A stretch of DNA of 64,000 nucleotides from Deferribacterales bacterium Deferri_01 (GTDB lineage Bacteria > Chrysiogenota > Deferribacteres > Deferribacterales > Geovibrionaceae): positions 101,133 through 165,132 of the forward strand of contig LUZY01000014.1 of assembly GCA_001603805.1 (NCBI GenBank), read 5' to 3'. Positions 54,111 through 62,037 of this stretch are shown here, piece by piece; the stretch's first letter is position 1; every line of letters starts with the position of its first letter. A model generated the notes under the pieces. The model was given only the letters and a program-made list of their open reading frames with translations, ran no database searches and was not told where the DNA came from. A program made the translations under genes and the position numbers.

Positions 54111-55811
54111 ATGGCTGACAGAATTGTCGTTGACCCCATTACCAGAATTGAGGGGCATTTAAGAATAGAAGCAAAGGTCGAAAACGGAGTAATAACCGAC
54201 GCATGGTCAAGCAGCACCATGTTCAGAGGCATAGAAAAAATCCTCAGAGGGCGTGACCCCCGTGACGCATGGTACATTACGCAGAGATTCTGCGGTGTCT
54301 GTACCACTGTTCACTCCATTGCGTCCATCAGGGCGGTTGAAAATGCCGTAGGGATGAAAGTTCCCTTTAACGCTGAGATGATAAGAAATGTGATTATGGG
54401 TATGCAGTATGTTCAGGATCATATGGTTCATTTTTATCATCTTCATGCTCTCGACTGGGTTGACATAGTTTCCGCCCTGTCTGCCGATCCGGCAAAAACT
54501 GCTGCTCTTCAGCAGTCAATATCCGACTGGAAATACAGCAGCGAGGACTATTTCAAAGGCGTTCAGGACAGGCTTGCCGCTTTCGCAAAAACAGGCAGGC
54601 TCGGACCCTTCGGCAATGCCTACTGGGGACATCCGGCTTATAAACTGCCCCCTGAAGCAAACCTTATGGCTGCGTCTCATTATCTGCAGGCTCTTGAAGT
54701 ACAGAAAGAGATAATAAAAGTTCACGCTATTCTCGGCTCAAAAAACCCGCACCCGCAGACTTTCCTCACAGGCGGAATGTCTATCCCGTGCGACCCCAAC
54801 AGCCAGAATGCGATCAATGCTGATAAAATAGCTATGATAATGGAGTGCAACAAGCTCGCCAGAGAGTTTGTGGAAAAAGTATATGTACCGGATATTATAG
54901 CCGTTGCACCCTTCTATCTTGACTGGGCTTCAATAGGCAAAACATCCGGCAACTATCTCTGCTACGGGGAGTTCCCTGACGGCAGAGAAGGCTACCCCAA
55001 CAATCTCTGGCTTCCTGCGGGAATAATCAAAAACGGTGATTTGTCAACAGTTCATCCTGTTGACCAGACTAAGATTACCGAAGATGTTGTACACTCATGG
55101 TATGAGGACACAGGCCCTCTCCACCCGTGGCAGGGAGAAACTGAAAGAAAATACACCGGTCCCAAACCGCCTTATGAATATCTTGATGTTGAGCAGAAGT
55201 ATTCTTTTGTAAAATCACCCAGATACGAAGACGAACCTATGGAGGTCGGACCTTTGGCGAGGATGCTTGTGGCTTACGCTTCTGGACAGAAAGAGGTTCA
55301 GGATGCTGTAAACTATGTTCTCACCACCCTTGGTGTCGGACCGGAGGTTCTTTTCTCCACCCTCGGAAGAACAGCGGCAAGAGCTGTGGAGACTCTTGTT
55401 GTCTCTCAGAAAATGGAAGAATGGCTTATGGCTCTGGCTGCGAACATCGGCTCCGGAGACTACGCAATACAGGATAACTCCAAGTGGGAGCCTGAAACAT
55501 GGCCTGTACAGGCACAGGGCTACGGCTGGCATGAAGCTCCCAGAGGTGCTCTGGGACATTGGATCGTTATCCAGAATAAAGAGATTAAAAACTATCAGGC
55601 GGTAGTTCCTACAACGTGGAATGCTGCCCCCAGAGATGACAAGGGTGTGAGAAGCCCGTATGAGGAGGCGCTCATCGGCACTCCCATAGCTGACCCTGAA
55701 AAACCCCTTGAAATACTTAGAACCATACACTCCTATGACCCGTGCCTTGCATGCGCCGTTCATGTGTATGATGATAAAAATGAGCTTAAGAGCAAAGTGC
55801 AGATACTTTAA
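54111..55811 (+). CDS. hyaB: [NiFe] hydrogenase large subunit
   Basis: The catalytic subunit, 566 residues, carrying the NiFe(CN)2CO site. N-terminal motif L1 RFCGVC (Cys61, Cys64) and C-terminal motif L2 DPCLACAVH (Cys545, Cys548) give the four nickel-site Cys. The 15 residues after His551 are the expected cleavable tail, removed by the maturation protease encoded next. It has no signal of its own and is co-exported with the small subunit. 13 bases after hyaA. Confidence 0.95.
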   Translation: MADRIVVDPITRIEGHLRIEAKVENGVITDAWSSSTMFRGIEKILRGRDPRDAWYITQRFCGVCTTVHSIASIRAVENAVGMKVPFNAEMIRNVIMGMQYVQDHMVHFYHLHALDWVDIVSALSADPAKTAALQQSISDWKYSSEDYFKGVQDRLAAFAKTGRLGPFGNAYWGHPAYKLPPEANLMAASHYLQALEVQKEIIKVHAILGSKNPHPQTFLTGGMSIPCDPNSQNAINADKIAMIMECNKLAREFVEKVYVPDIIAVAPFYLDWASIGKTSGNYLCYGEFPDGREGYPNNLWLPAGIIKNGDLSTVHPVDQTKITEDVVHSWYEDTGPLHPWQGETERKYTGPKPPYEYLDVEQKYSFVKSPRYEDEPMEVGPLARMLVAYASGQKEVQDAVNYVLTTLGVGPEVLFSTLGRTAARAVETLVVSQKMEEWLMALAANIGSGDYAIQDNSKWEPETWPVQAQGYGWHEAPRGALGHWIVIQNKEIKNYQAVVPTTWNAAPRDDKGVRSPYEEALIGTPIADPEKPLEILRTIHSYDPCLACAVHVYDDKNELKSKVQIL

Positions 55812-55821
55812 ACAAATTATG

Positions 55822-55848
55822 GGGAGTCCTTCGGGGCTCCCTTATTTT
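55822..55848 (+). terminator. UUCG-tetraloop hairpin between hyaB and hyaD
   Basis: GGGAGTCC (55822-55829) pairs with GGGCTCCC (55834-55841), one G-U, closing a C-TTCG-G tetraloop, which is unusually stable. Followed by TTATTTT. It may terminate part of the transcripts, lowering protease relative to structural subunits. Confidence 0.75.
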
Positions 55849-55860
55849 AAATGGTGATTG

Positions 55861-56343
55861 ATGAAACTTCTTGTTCTTGGCATAGGAAACGTGCTTATGA
55901 ATGATGATGCCGCAGGTGCGCTGGTTGTTCGTGAGCTTGAGGAAAAATATGCAGATAAGGATGAAAATCTGCGTGTTATTGAGGGAGGAACACTTGGGCT
56001 TGATCTACTGCCTCTTGTTGAGTGGGCGGACAGACTTGTGATCGCTGATGCTGTGGATCTTGACCTTCCCGCCGGAACAGTAGTGAAGATTGAGGGTGAG
56101 GATGTTGCTCCGGTATTTGAAAATAAACTTTCCCCTCATCAGATGGGCATGAAAGATCTTCTGCTCACAGCCGAACTTGCCGGATACCGTCCGCCTGTTG
56201 TGGTTCTCTACGGTATTCAGGTAAAATCCATTCAAATGGACATGACACTTTCACCGGAAGTTGCCGCAGGTTGTCCTAAATTAAAAAAATATATTGAGGA
56301 AGAAATAAAAAATTTTCTCTCTGCCCGTATTCCGGCTGAATAA
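55861..56343 (+). CDS. hyaD: Hydrogenase maturation endopeptidase
   Basis: A 160-residue protease of the HyaD/HybD family that removes the C-terminal tail of the large subunit after nickel insertion. N-terminal GIGNVLMNDDAAG carries the nickel-binding Asp/Glu region, then LVIADAVDL and SPHQMG with the His. ATG 55861 is the family-typical start. It sits downstream of a hairpin that could tune its expression. A separate promoter and dapF follow. Confidence 0.92.
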   Translation: MKLLVLGIGNVLMNDDAAGALVVRELEEKYADKDENLRVIEGGTLGLDLLPLVEWADRLVIADAVDLDLPAGTVVKIEGEDVAPVFENKLSPHQMGMKDLLLTAELAGYRPPVVVLYGIQVKSIQMDMTLSPEVAAGCPKLKKYIEEEIKNFLSARIPAE

Positions 56344-56358
56344 ATTCCAAATGTTATT

Positions 56359-56387
56359 TTGACAAAAAAAGCCCTCGGTGTTATTTT
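56359..56387 (+). promoter_or_regulatory. Candidate dapF promoter
   Basis: TTGACA (56359-56364), a 17-base spacer and TATTTT (56382-56387), 70 bases before the dapF start. Same boxes and spacing as at 1271-1299. Confidence 0.5.
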
Positions 56388-56457
56388 TACCTCAAAGTGT
56401 TATTCGTGAATGCGGGAGTTTAGCCCGTAATCTTTTTATCTCTTGCAGAAGGTGAAC

Positions 56458-57273
56458 ATGGGTATTGCGTTCTGGAAAATGAGCGGCAGCGGAAACGACT
56501 TTATTATTGTCGATAACCGTGACGGCAAAATGAACAGGTTTGATCCTAAAAAGTTTATACCGAAAATATGCGCCAGGAGTCTTTCTGTGGGTGCTGACGG
56601 TGTATTTTACATAGAAAATTCGGATGAAGCGGATTTTCAGTGGCAGTTCTTTAACTCCGATGCCTCTGTGGCGGAAATGTGCGGAAATGGCGCAAGATGC
56701 GTTGCCAGATACGCATTCCTAAACGGAATAGCCGGTAAAACCATGCGCTTTAAAACCCTTGCGGGAATTATTGAGGCGGAGGTCAGGGAGGACGTTAATG
56801 TCAAGGTGCTTATGACAAAACCTTTTGATTATAAAAAGGGCATAGCGCTTGACGTTGCCGGAAGCAAACATGAACTTTCTTTTATAAACACAGGTGTTCC
56901 CCATGCTTCTCTCCTTGTAGGTGATATTGACTCTTTTGATATATCAGGCATAGGAAGAGCAGTCCGTTACCATGAGTATTTTGCACCGAAGGGAACAAAC
57001 TTCAACGCATATACAAAAACAGGGGAAGACACTTTCAGGATCAGAACCTACGAAAGAGGCGTGGAGAATGAAACCCTCGCCTGCGGAACAGGCTCTGTTG
57101 CCTGCGCCATCTTTGCCGTTAAGGACGGTCTGGCGAAAAGTCCGGTAACTCTCCGCACAATGGGCGGGACAGATCTTAAGGTTTATATTGAAAGCGATGA
57201 AAAGGTCTACCTTGAAGGTGAGGCAAGAGTTATCTACACCGGAGAGTTCACCGAAGAATCATATATGTACTGA
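56458..57273 (+). CDS. dapF: Diaminopimelate epimerase
   Basis: Converts LL- to meso-diaminopimelate for peptidoglycan and lysine, 271 residues. The two catalytic Cys lie in MCGNGARC and ACGTGSVAC; KMSGSGNDF is the N-terminal signature. ATG 56458 with AAGGTGA upstream fits the family start. First gene of dapF-dapA-dapB, 16 bases before dapA. Confidence 0.96.
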   Translation: MGIAFWKMSGSGNDFIIVDNRDGKMNRFDPKKFIPKICARSLSVGADGVFYIENSDEADFQWQFFNSDASVAEMCGNGARCVARYAFLNGIAGKTMRFKTLAGIIEAEVREDVNVKVLMTKPFDYKKGIALDVAGSKHELSFINTGVPHASLLVGDIDSFDISGIGRAVRYHEYFAPKGTNFNAYTKTGEDTFRIRTYERGVENETLACGTGSVACAIFAVKDGLAKSPVTLRTMGGTDLKVYIESDEKVYLEGEARVIYTGEFTEESYMY

Positions 57274-57289
57274 TGAACGGAGGGAATAG

Positions 57290-58171
57290 ATGTTCAGAGG
57301 CAGCTTTGTAGCTATAGCGACCCCCATGAAAAGCGGAAAAGTAGATGAGGAGGCTTTAAGAAACCTTGTCGAATTCCAGATCGAGAACGGAACAGACGGC
57401 GTTGTCCCTTGCGGAACAACCGGAGAATCCGCCACTCTCACTTATGAAGAGCATTGCAGAGTAATTGAAATTGTCATAGATCAGGTCAAAAAGCGTGTTC
57501 CGGTTGTCGCCGGTTCGGGTTCCAACAGCACGCATGAATCTGTTTTCCTTACACAGCACGCACAAAAAGCAGGAGCTGACGGTGCGCTTGTTATCACCCC
57601 CTATTACAATAAACCCACTCAGGAAGGTCTGTATCAGCACTTTAAAACAATTGCCGAATCAGTAAAAATTCCCCTTCTGCTTTATAATGTTCCTGGAAGA
57701 ACAGCGGTAAATGTCCTCCCGCAGACTGTTATCAGGCTTTCTAAGATTGATAACATAGTGGGTATAAAAGAAGCCAGCGGCTCAATGGATCAGGCGGCTG
57801 AAATTATTGACAGAACAGATTCCTCCTTTGCTCTCCTAAGCGGTGAAGATTCTCTTACATATCCCCTTTACTGCATCGGAGCGAAAGGCGTTATCTCTGC
57901 CTCAACAAATGTGGTTGCCAAAGACATGGGTGATATGTGGGATGCTTTTGAAAAAGGCGATATGGAAACAGCCAGAAAACTCCATTTTAAACTTCTCCCG
58001 GTTTTTAAGGCGCTTTTTCTTGAGACAAACCCTATCCCTGTGAAAATGGGACTTTACCTGATGGGGCTTGTCAGTGAAGAGATAAGGCTCCCCCTTGTGC
58101 CTATGACAAATGAAGGAACGGCAAAACTCAGAACCGCTCTCACAAATGCGGGCATAAAACTTGTAAGGTAA
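57290..58171 (+). CDS. dapA: 4-hydroxy-tetrahydrodipicolinate synthase
   Basis: First committed step of lysine/DAP synthesis from pyruvate and aspartate semialdehyde, 293 residues. TIM-barrel marks: GTTGESATLTYEEH, YYNKPTQEG, YNVPGRT and the Schiff-base Lys in VGIKEASG. GGAGGG precedes the ATG; six bases before dapB. Confidence 0.97.
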   Translation: MFRGSFVAIATPMKSGKVDEEALRNLVEFQIENGTDGVVPCGTTGESATLTYEEHCRVIEIVIDQVKKRVPVVAGSGSNSTHESVFLTQHAQKAGADGALVITPYYNKPTQEGLYQHFKTIAESVKIPLLLYNVPGRTAVNVLPQTVIRLSKIDNIVGIKEASGSMDQAAEIIDRTDSSFALLSGEDSLTYPLYCIGAKGVISASTNVVAKDMGDMWDAFEKGDMETARKLHFKLLPVFKALFLETNPIPVKMGLYLMGLVSEEIRLPLVPMTNEGTAKLRTALTNAGIKLVR

Positions 58172-58177
58172 TTATTA

Positions 58178-58984
58178 ATGGATAAAGCGAAAGTTTGTAT
58201 GGTAGGTGCGGCGGGCAAAATGGGACGCCGCATAGTATGCCTTCTGGCAGAAAGTGACAAAGCGGAGCTTAAAGGCGCTCTCGAACACTCCGCCAGCCCG
58301 TTTCTCGGTATGGATGCGGGAGAAGTTGCCGGTTGCGGCAAAAACGGAGTGCTGATCTCATCTGATCTTGAAACTGCTGCCAGCGAATGTGATGTTATAA
58401 TAGATTTCACCGGATGCGAGCCCACAATGAATATTCTGGACAGCTACGTGCGCCTTGGCGTGCCTGTGGTTGTGGGGAGTACGGGTTTTTCACCGGAGCA
58501 GACGGATAAACTGAAACAGGCTGCTGAAAAAATGCCTCTTCTTCTGTCTCCTAATATGAGTCTGGGTGTTAATCTCACTTTTAAAGTGCTTGAGATGGTT
58601 GCCAAAGCTATCGGCAATACATACGATATAGAAATAGTTGAAGCCCACCACAGACTTAAGAAAGATGCTCCCAGCGGAACAGCTATGAAGATGGGAGAGG
58701 TTGTGGCAAATGCCACAGGCAGGAATATTGATAAAGACGGTGCTTTCTGCCGCAAAGGTATAATTGGTGAACGTACTGATAGAGAAATCGGCATGCAGAC
58801 TCTCCGTGCAGGAGATATTGTAGGCGAACACACAGTAATGTTCTGCGGGCAGGGTGAGCGCATAGAAATAACTCACCGGGCGCACACCAGAGACACTTTT
58901 GCGCAGGGAGCTATCTCCGCCGCAGCATGGCTGAAGGGCAGAGGTAAGGGGCTTTACAATATGTATGATGTTCTTGGATTATAA
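58178..58984 (+). CDS. dapB: 4-hydroxy-tetrahydrodipicolinate reductase
   Basis: Next step of the same pathway, 268 residues. N-terminal nucleotide-binding GAAGKMGR, GSTGFSPEQ, and the catalytic EAHHRLKKDAPSGTA. Ends the operon at a strong terminator seven bases after the stop. Confidence 0.97.
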   Translation: MDKAKVCMVGAAGKMGRRIVCLLAESDKAELKGALEHSASPFLGMDAGEVAGCGKNGVLISSDLETAASECDVIIDFTGCEPTMNILDSYVRLGVPVVVGSTGFSPEQTDKLKQAAEKMPLLLSPNMSLGVNLTFKVLEMVAKAIGNTYDIEIVEAHHRLKKDAPSGTAMKMGEVVANATGRNIDKDGAFCRKGIIGERTDREIGMQTLRAGDIVGEHTVMFCGQGERIEITHRAHTRDTFAQGAISAAAWLKGRGKGLYNMYDVLGL

Positions 58985-58990
58985 AAAACG

Positions 58991-59015
58991 AAGGGCGGCT
59001 TTGCCGCCCTTTTTT
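58991..59015. terminator. Bidirectional terminator between dapB and the CWC gene
   Basis: AAGGGCGGC (58991-58999) pairs with GCCGCCCTT (59003-59011), loop TTT, with six T on the right and AAAAAA on the left for the other strand. Confidence 0.95.
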
Positions 59016-59217
59016 ATTGCTTATTATCTTTGGTTTGCGAAATTATTTTATCGTAACAGGATTCACAGAAACACGGACGCCACTCATACTGCATAAGGAT
59101 TTCAGAAGGGAGCGGAGGCTTGCCCACACACCAGCACTTTTTACCGGAGTCCTGCTTATGAGCAGTACACTTGTTGTTTTTCCCGCATATCGGGCATATG
59201 TCAGCGTCGTCGCGCAT
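59014..59217 (-). CDS. Small Cys-rich CWC-type protein
   Basis: A 67-residue protein with eight Cys: CPICGKNNKC, CWC and CFCESC in order, the pattern of the Cys-rich CWC family, presumably metal-binding. The function is unknown. Its stop lies inside the dapB terminator stem region. Eight bases downstream of the thioredoxin-like gene, so likely co-transcribed. Confidence 0.8.
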   Translation of the reverse strand: MRDDADICPICGKNNKCTAHKQDSGKKCWCVGKPPLPSEILMQYEWRPCFCESCYDKIISQTKDNKQ

Positions 59218-59225
59218 GTCGCCTC

Positions 59226-59624
59226 TTAATGGGTATGGACATCCTGTGTCATTTTCAGCAGCTCTCCGGCATTTGCCAATCCGTTCTGCTGAACAGCTAC
59301 TTTCCCGTCAGCATCGAAAATAATGAAAGAAGGGGACTGTATATTATAGTGAAGAAGTGAGTCGGCATTTTCTGATGCAGGGAAAACACCGGCGGCAAGC
59401 TTGAGCCCTCCGGACATTTTGTTAAACTTAGCAACTTCTGACTCGGCAGTTGCGCCTTCTTCAGCAGTATTTACAAATTGCAGAAGAGGCAGTGCGCCTT
59501 CGGCTTTCGCCTTTGCTATAAACATGTTAATTGGTTTTCTGGATTCAACTATAGTCGGCCATGCACTCATGAGAATCAAGAAACCTACTGCAAGTAAAAA
59601 TACTGGTATAAAGATCTTTTTCAT
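59226..59624 (-). CDS. Membrane-anchored thioredoxin-like protein without active-site Cys
   Basis: A 132-residue protein with an N-terminal hydrophobic segment (IFIPVFLLAVGFLILMSAW) and a domain whose end (SPSFIIFDADGKVAVQQNGLANAGELLKM) matches the thioredoxin fold around the cis-Pro strand. No Cys at all, so it cannot do thiol redox chemistry. GGAGGAG before ATG 59624 sets the start. Function unknown. A candidate structured RNA with its own terminator lies 87 bases upstream. Confidence 0.65.
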   Translation of the reverse strand: MKKIFIPVFLLAVGFLILMSAWPTIVESRKPINMFIAKAKAEGALPLLQFVNTAEEGATAESEVAKFNKMSGGLKLAAGVFPASENADSLLHYNIQSPSFIIFDADGKVAVQQNGLANAGELLKMTQDVHTH

Positions 59625-59710
59625 TTCTCCTCCGAAAATTAAAAAGTGTTCATATGAGTTATAATATCTGAACATGGCAGAGTAATTTTGTTCAGTAAAA
59701 ATCCATATAT

Positions 59711-59841
59711 TAAAAAAGGAGGCGTATGCCTCCTTCGTTTTTCTGGACTCATTTTAAGAAAATATGCGGGAATACAGCCTGAATAAGAAAATAAAGCTAT
59801 TCCCATGAGAGCCTTCCGAAAAAAGAAGGACTCCCCCCTCG
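59711..59841 (-). ncRNA. Candidate structured RNA or leader on the minus strand
   Basis: Not a family I recognise. Read on the minus strand: -10-like TATAGT (59853-59848) with a weak TTGAAT/TTTGAA -35; then hairpin 1, GGGAG-U-CCTTC with GAAGG-CTCTC (one bulge, within 59836-59807); hairpin 2, GGGAATA with TATTCCC (59803-59797 and 59774-59768); then a terminator hairpin with a T tract. It could be a small RNA or a transcription-attenuating leader of the thioredoxin-like gene at 59624. Confidence 0.4.
59712..59740. terminator. Strong hairpin with T tracts on both strands
   Basis: AAGGAGGC (59716-59723) and GCCTCCTT (59728-59735) with a GTAT loop. The minus strand continues TTTTTT (best terminator orientation); the plus strand continues CGTTTTT. 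No annotated gene ends here on either strand. Confidence 0.8.
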
Positions 59842-59951
59842 GAAATTACTATAACATAATTTCTGGAAATTCAAACTTATTTTTCATAAAATCACATCAA
59901 ATCGCTATAATTTCTTTTTTGATAAAAAAACAATTTATCTCTGGTGAACTA

Positions 59952-59994
59952 ATAAACGAATAGTTTATCAACATAAGCATGTTTTATGCTTATG
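59952..59994. promoter_or_regulatory. Two adjacent palindromes upstream of the PilZ gene
   Basis: ATAAAC (59952-59957) / GTTTAT (59963-59968) with a 5-base centre, then CATAAGCAT (59972-59980) / ATGCTTATG (59986-59994), perfect 9-bp arms with a 5-base centre. They lie just upstream of a promoter at 60012-60040, a typical place for regulator binding. Rest of the 59.6-60.1 kb gap holds the RNA candidate and AT-rich DNA. Confidence 0.55.
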
Positions 59995-60011
59995 AATTAC
60001 AACTGTCTGAA

Positions 60012-60040
60012 TTGATTGTTGGTTTCATCATTGTTTTAAT
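60012..60040 (+). promoter_or_regulatory. Candidate promoter of the PilZ gene
   Basis: TTGATT (60012-60017), a 17-base spacer and TTTAAT (60035-60040), 61 bases before the start codon. Confidence 0.45.
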
Positions 60041-60100
60041 GTATTCTTGCCACTATAATACGATAAAAATTACCTGACATATAAAGTCTGAGGGTGGGTT

Positions 60101-61096
60101 ATGCTGAAAGACTGCACATTTGAAAAAAAAGAATTTATTTCGGTATTCTGCGGCTTTTACGAAAAAGAAAACAATTCTATGCCCGATCATGAAGTTCTCT
60201 TCAGTGCCGGACAGTTTTTTGATAATTGCTTTACTGATATTCCCGGAAATAAACCTGCTGAGGACTTTAATAATGCAATGAGAGATGCCGGACTAAACAG
60301 GAATGCTGCTGTGCTGCCTCTTACCAGAACCATAGCGTGGGCAATGTGCAGGCTTTGCGGTGATATAGAGAAGAGCATTCTTGAACCGGATACTTATGTC
60401 CGCCTTCTTGAAGCTCTTGAAATTATGCGTAAACCTCTGAAGAAATTTGATACAGAAAGCTCTGAAATACGTGAAATGTTCAGGTTTATTAAAAACAGCG
60501 ACACGTCCGCAAAACTGCTCAACTCCTACAAAGGGCTGCGGGTGTTTCACTCTGCGGATATTCTTGAAATATTCGGAGATGACCGTATAACTATGCAGGT
60601 TCATCCCGAACAAATAAAAGCCCTTGAGATAGAGAAATATACATGTATAACCCATAAACTCCTCCCGCAGCAGATCACAGCGGATGTTAAGAGTATTGAC
60701 AAGAAAACCTGTGTTGTTGAGTTTGTCAACCTTGTTGTGCTTAAAAAACCCTTTGACAGAAGGAAGATATACCGTCTTCAGCCGGAAAAACCTATTCCTG
60801 CTGTTTTATTTGCGGAAGGAAACCGTACGGATGTTGAGATTGTTGATGTGTCTCTGAGGGGCATTTCATTGAGCCTTAAGGAGAATATAGCCGCCGATGA
60901 ATCAGAAATGAGGCTCAGTTTTATTCTTCCGCTTGATGAAGGAAAGGAGATGATTCTCAGAGGAAAACTGAAATATATTTTCTGCGAGGAAATATGTAAA
61001 ATGGGGCTGGAAACCTTCCCCGACCATTCGCAGGAAGCGCTTATTAAAAGGTATCTCATAGAAAGAATGAAGAAGATAGAAAAAGAACTCACCTGA
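60101..61096 (+). CDS. PilZ-domain c-di-GMP receptor protein
   Basis: A 331-residue soluble protein. The C-terminal 110 residues form a PilZ domain with both c-di-GMP signatures: RxxxR in FDRRKIYRL and DxSxxG in VDVSLRGISL. The first 200 residues are helical and not recognised. Likely a c-di-GMP effector for motility or surface traits; target unknown. Followed 20 bases later by a glycosyltransferase, so regulation of a glycan is one possibility (inference). Confidence 0.85.
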   Translation: MLKDCTFEKKEFISVFCGFYEKENNSMPDHEVLFSAGQFFDNCFTDIPGNKPAEDFNNAMRDAGLNRNAAVLPLTRTIAWAMCRLCGDIEKSILEPDTYVRLLEALEIMRKPLKKFDTESSEIREMFRFIKNSDTSAKLLNSYKGLRVFHSADILEIFGDDRITMQVHPEQIKALEIEKYTCITHKLLPQQITADVKSIDKKTCVVEFVNLVVLKKPFDRRKIYRLQPEKPIPAVLFAEGNRTDVEIVDVSLRGISLSLKENIAADESEMRLSFILPLDEGKEMILRGKLKYIFCEEICKMGLETFPDHSQEALIKRYLIERMKKIEKELT

Positions 61097-61116
61097 AAAA
61101 CAGTTTGGAACAAGCT

Positions 61117-62037
61117 ATGAAAAAAAGACCATTCTTTTCGGTGATTGTTAATAACTATAATTACGGCAGATACTTAAAAGATGCTGTTGACTCTGTTTTC
61201 AGGCAGACTTTCACGGACTATGAGATTATTCTGGTGGATGACGGTTCCGCTGATGATTCGAGAAAGATTGCGGAGAAGCTGTCAGCAAAAAATGAATCAG
61301 TTATCTGCGTTTTCAAGGAAAACGGCGGACAGGCAAGTGCTTTTAATGCCGGATTTGAAGCATCATCCGGTGAATACATCTGCTTTCTTGACAGTGACGA
61401 CATGTATTTCCCTGAAAAACTTGAAGAGACAGCAAAGCTTCACAAGAGCGGGTGTGAATATATTTACACCGACCATCAGGGTATTAACGAGGACGGAAGC
61501 AAATGCAGCGATTCCCTGAAAAGATTCGTGTATTCCGGCTGGAATATGTTCCCCGCTTATTACGGATACGCATATCCGGGCAGTATCACATCAACTCTTT
61601 CCGTTTCGAGACGTCTTGCAGAAAAAATTTTTCCTGTGGAAAATCAAAATGACTGGAGAATACAGGCTGATGACACTGTAGTTATTCAGTCTGTTTTTAT
61701 GTCAAGAACCTGTTTTCTGGATCAAAAGCTTATCTATTACCGACTTCATGGGGGAAACGGCTACTACGGCAGAGAAAAAAGCCCGGATTTCACATTATCT
61801 TTAATGAAAAACAGAAATCAGCTTAAAGCCCGGATCATGAGTATTCTAGGAATGGATACCACTTTCTTTCACGATACAGCCTGCCTGACGGCAGAGTTTG
61901 CCGCACATGATATCATTGACGACAACCTGCTGAAAATATACAGGGATATTCTCTGGAATGAGATACCTGCGGCTCTTAACGATAAAATTAAAGCTGACAG
62001 GGAGCTGAAAAGTATTCTAAAAGAAAGTCTCTCCTAA
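61117..62037 (+). CDS. Glycosyltransferase family 2
   Basis: A 306-residue GT-A enzyme: FSVIVNNYNYGRYLKDAV, the donor-binding VDDGSADDS, GGQASAFNAG, and metal-binding FLDSDD. No membrane helix. It would add a sugar from a nucleotide donor to an unknown acceptor, perhaps a surface glycan. ATG 61117 is chosen over TTG 61105. Its end overlaps convergent prfC by 4 bases. Confidence 0.87.
   Translation: MKKRPFFSVIVNNYNYGRYLKDAVDSVFRQTFTDYEIILVDDGSADDSRKIAEKLSAKNESVICVFKENGGQASAFNAGFEASSGEYICFLDSDDMYFPEKLEETAKLHKSGCEYIYTDHQGINEDGSKCSDSLKRFVYSGWNMFPAYYGYAYPGSITSTLSVSRRLAEKIFPVENQNDWRIQADDTVVIQSVFMSRTCFLDQKLIYYRLHGGNGYYGREKSPDFTLSLMKNRNQLKARIMSILGMDTTFFHDTACLTAEFAAHDIIDDNLLKIYRDILWNEIPAALNDKIKADRELKSILKESLS

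Noticed and set aside
59768..59845. c-di-GMP (GEMM) riboswitch on the plus strand before the PilZ gene
   Set aside because: The expected conserved cores were not found, and the T-tract terminator reads better on the minus strand.
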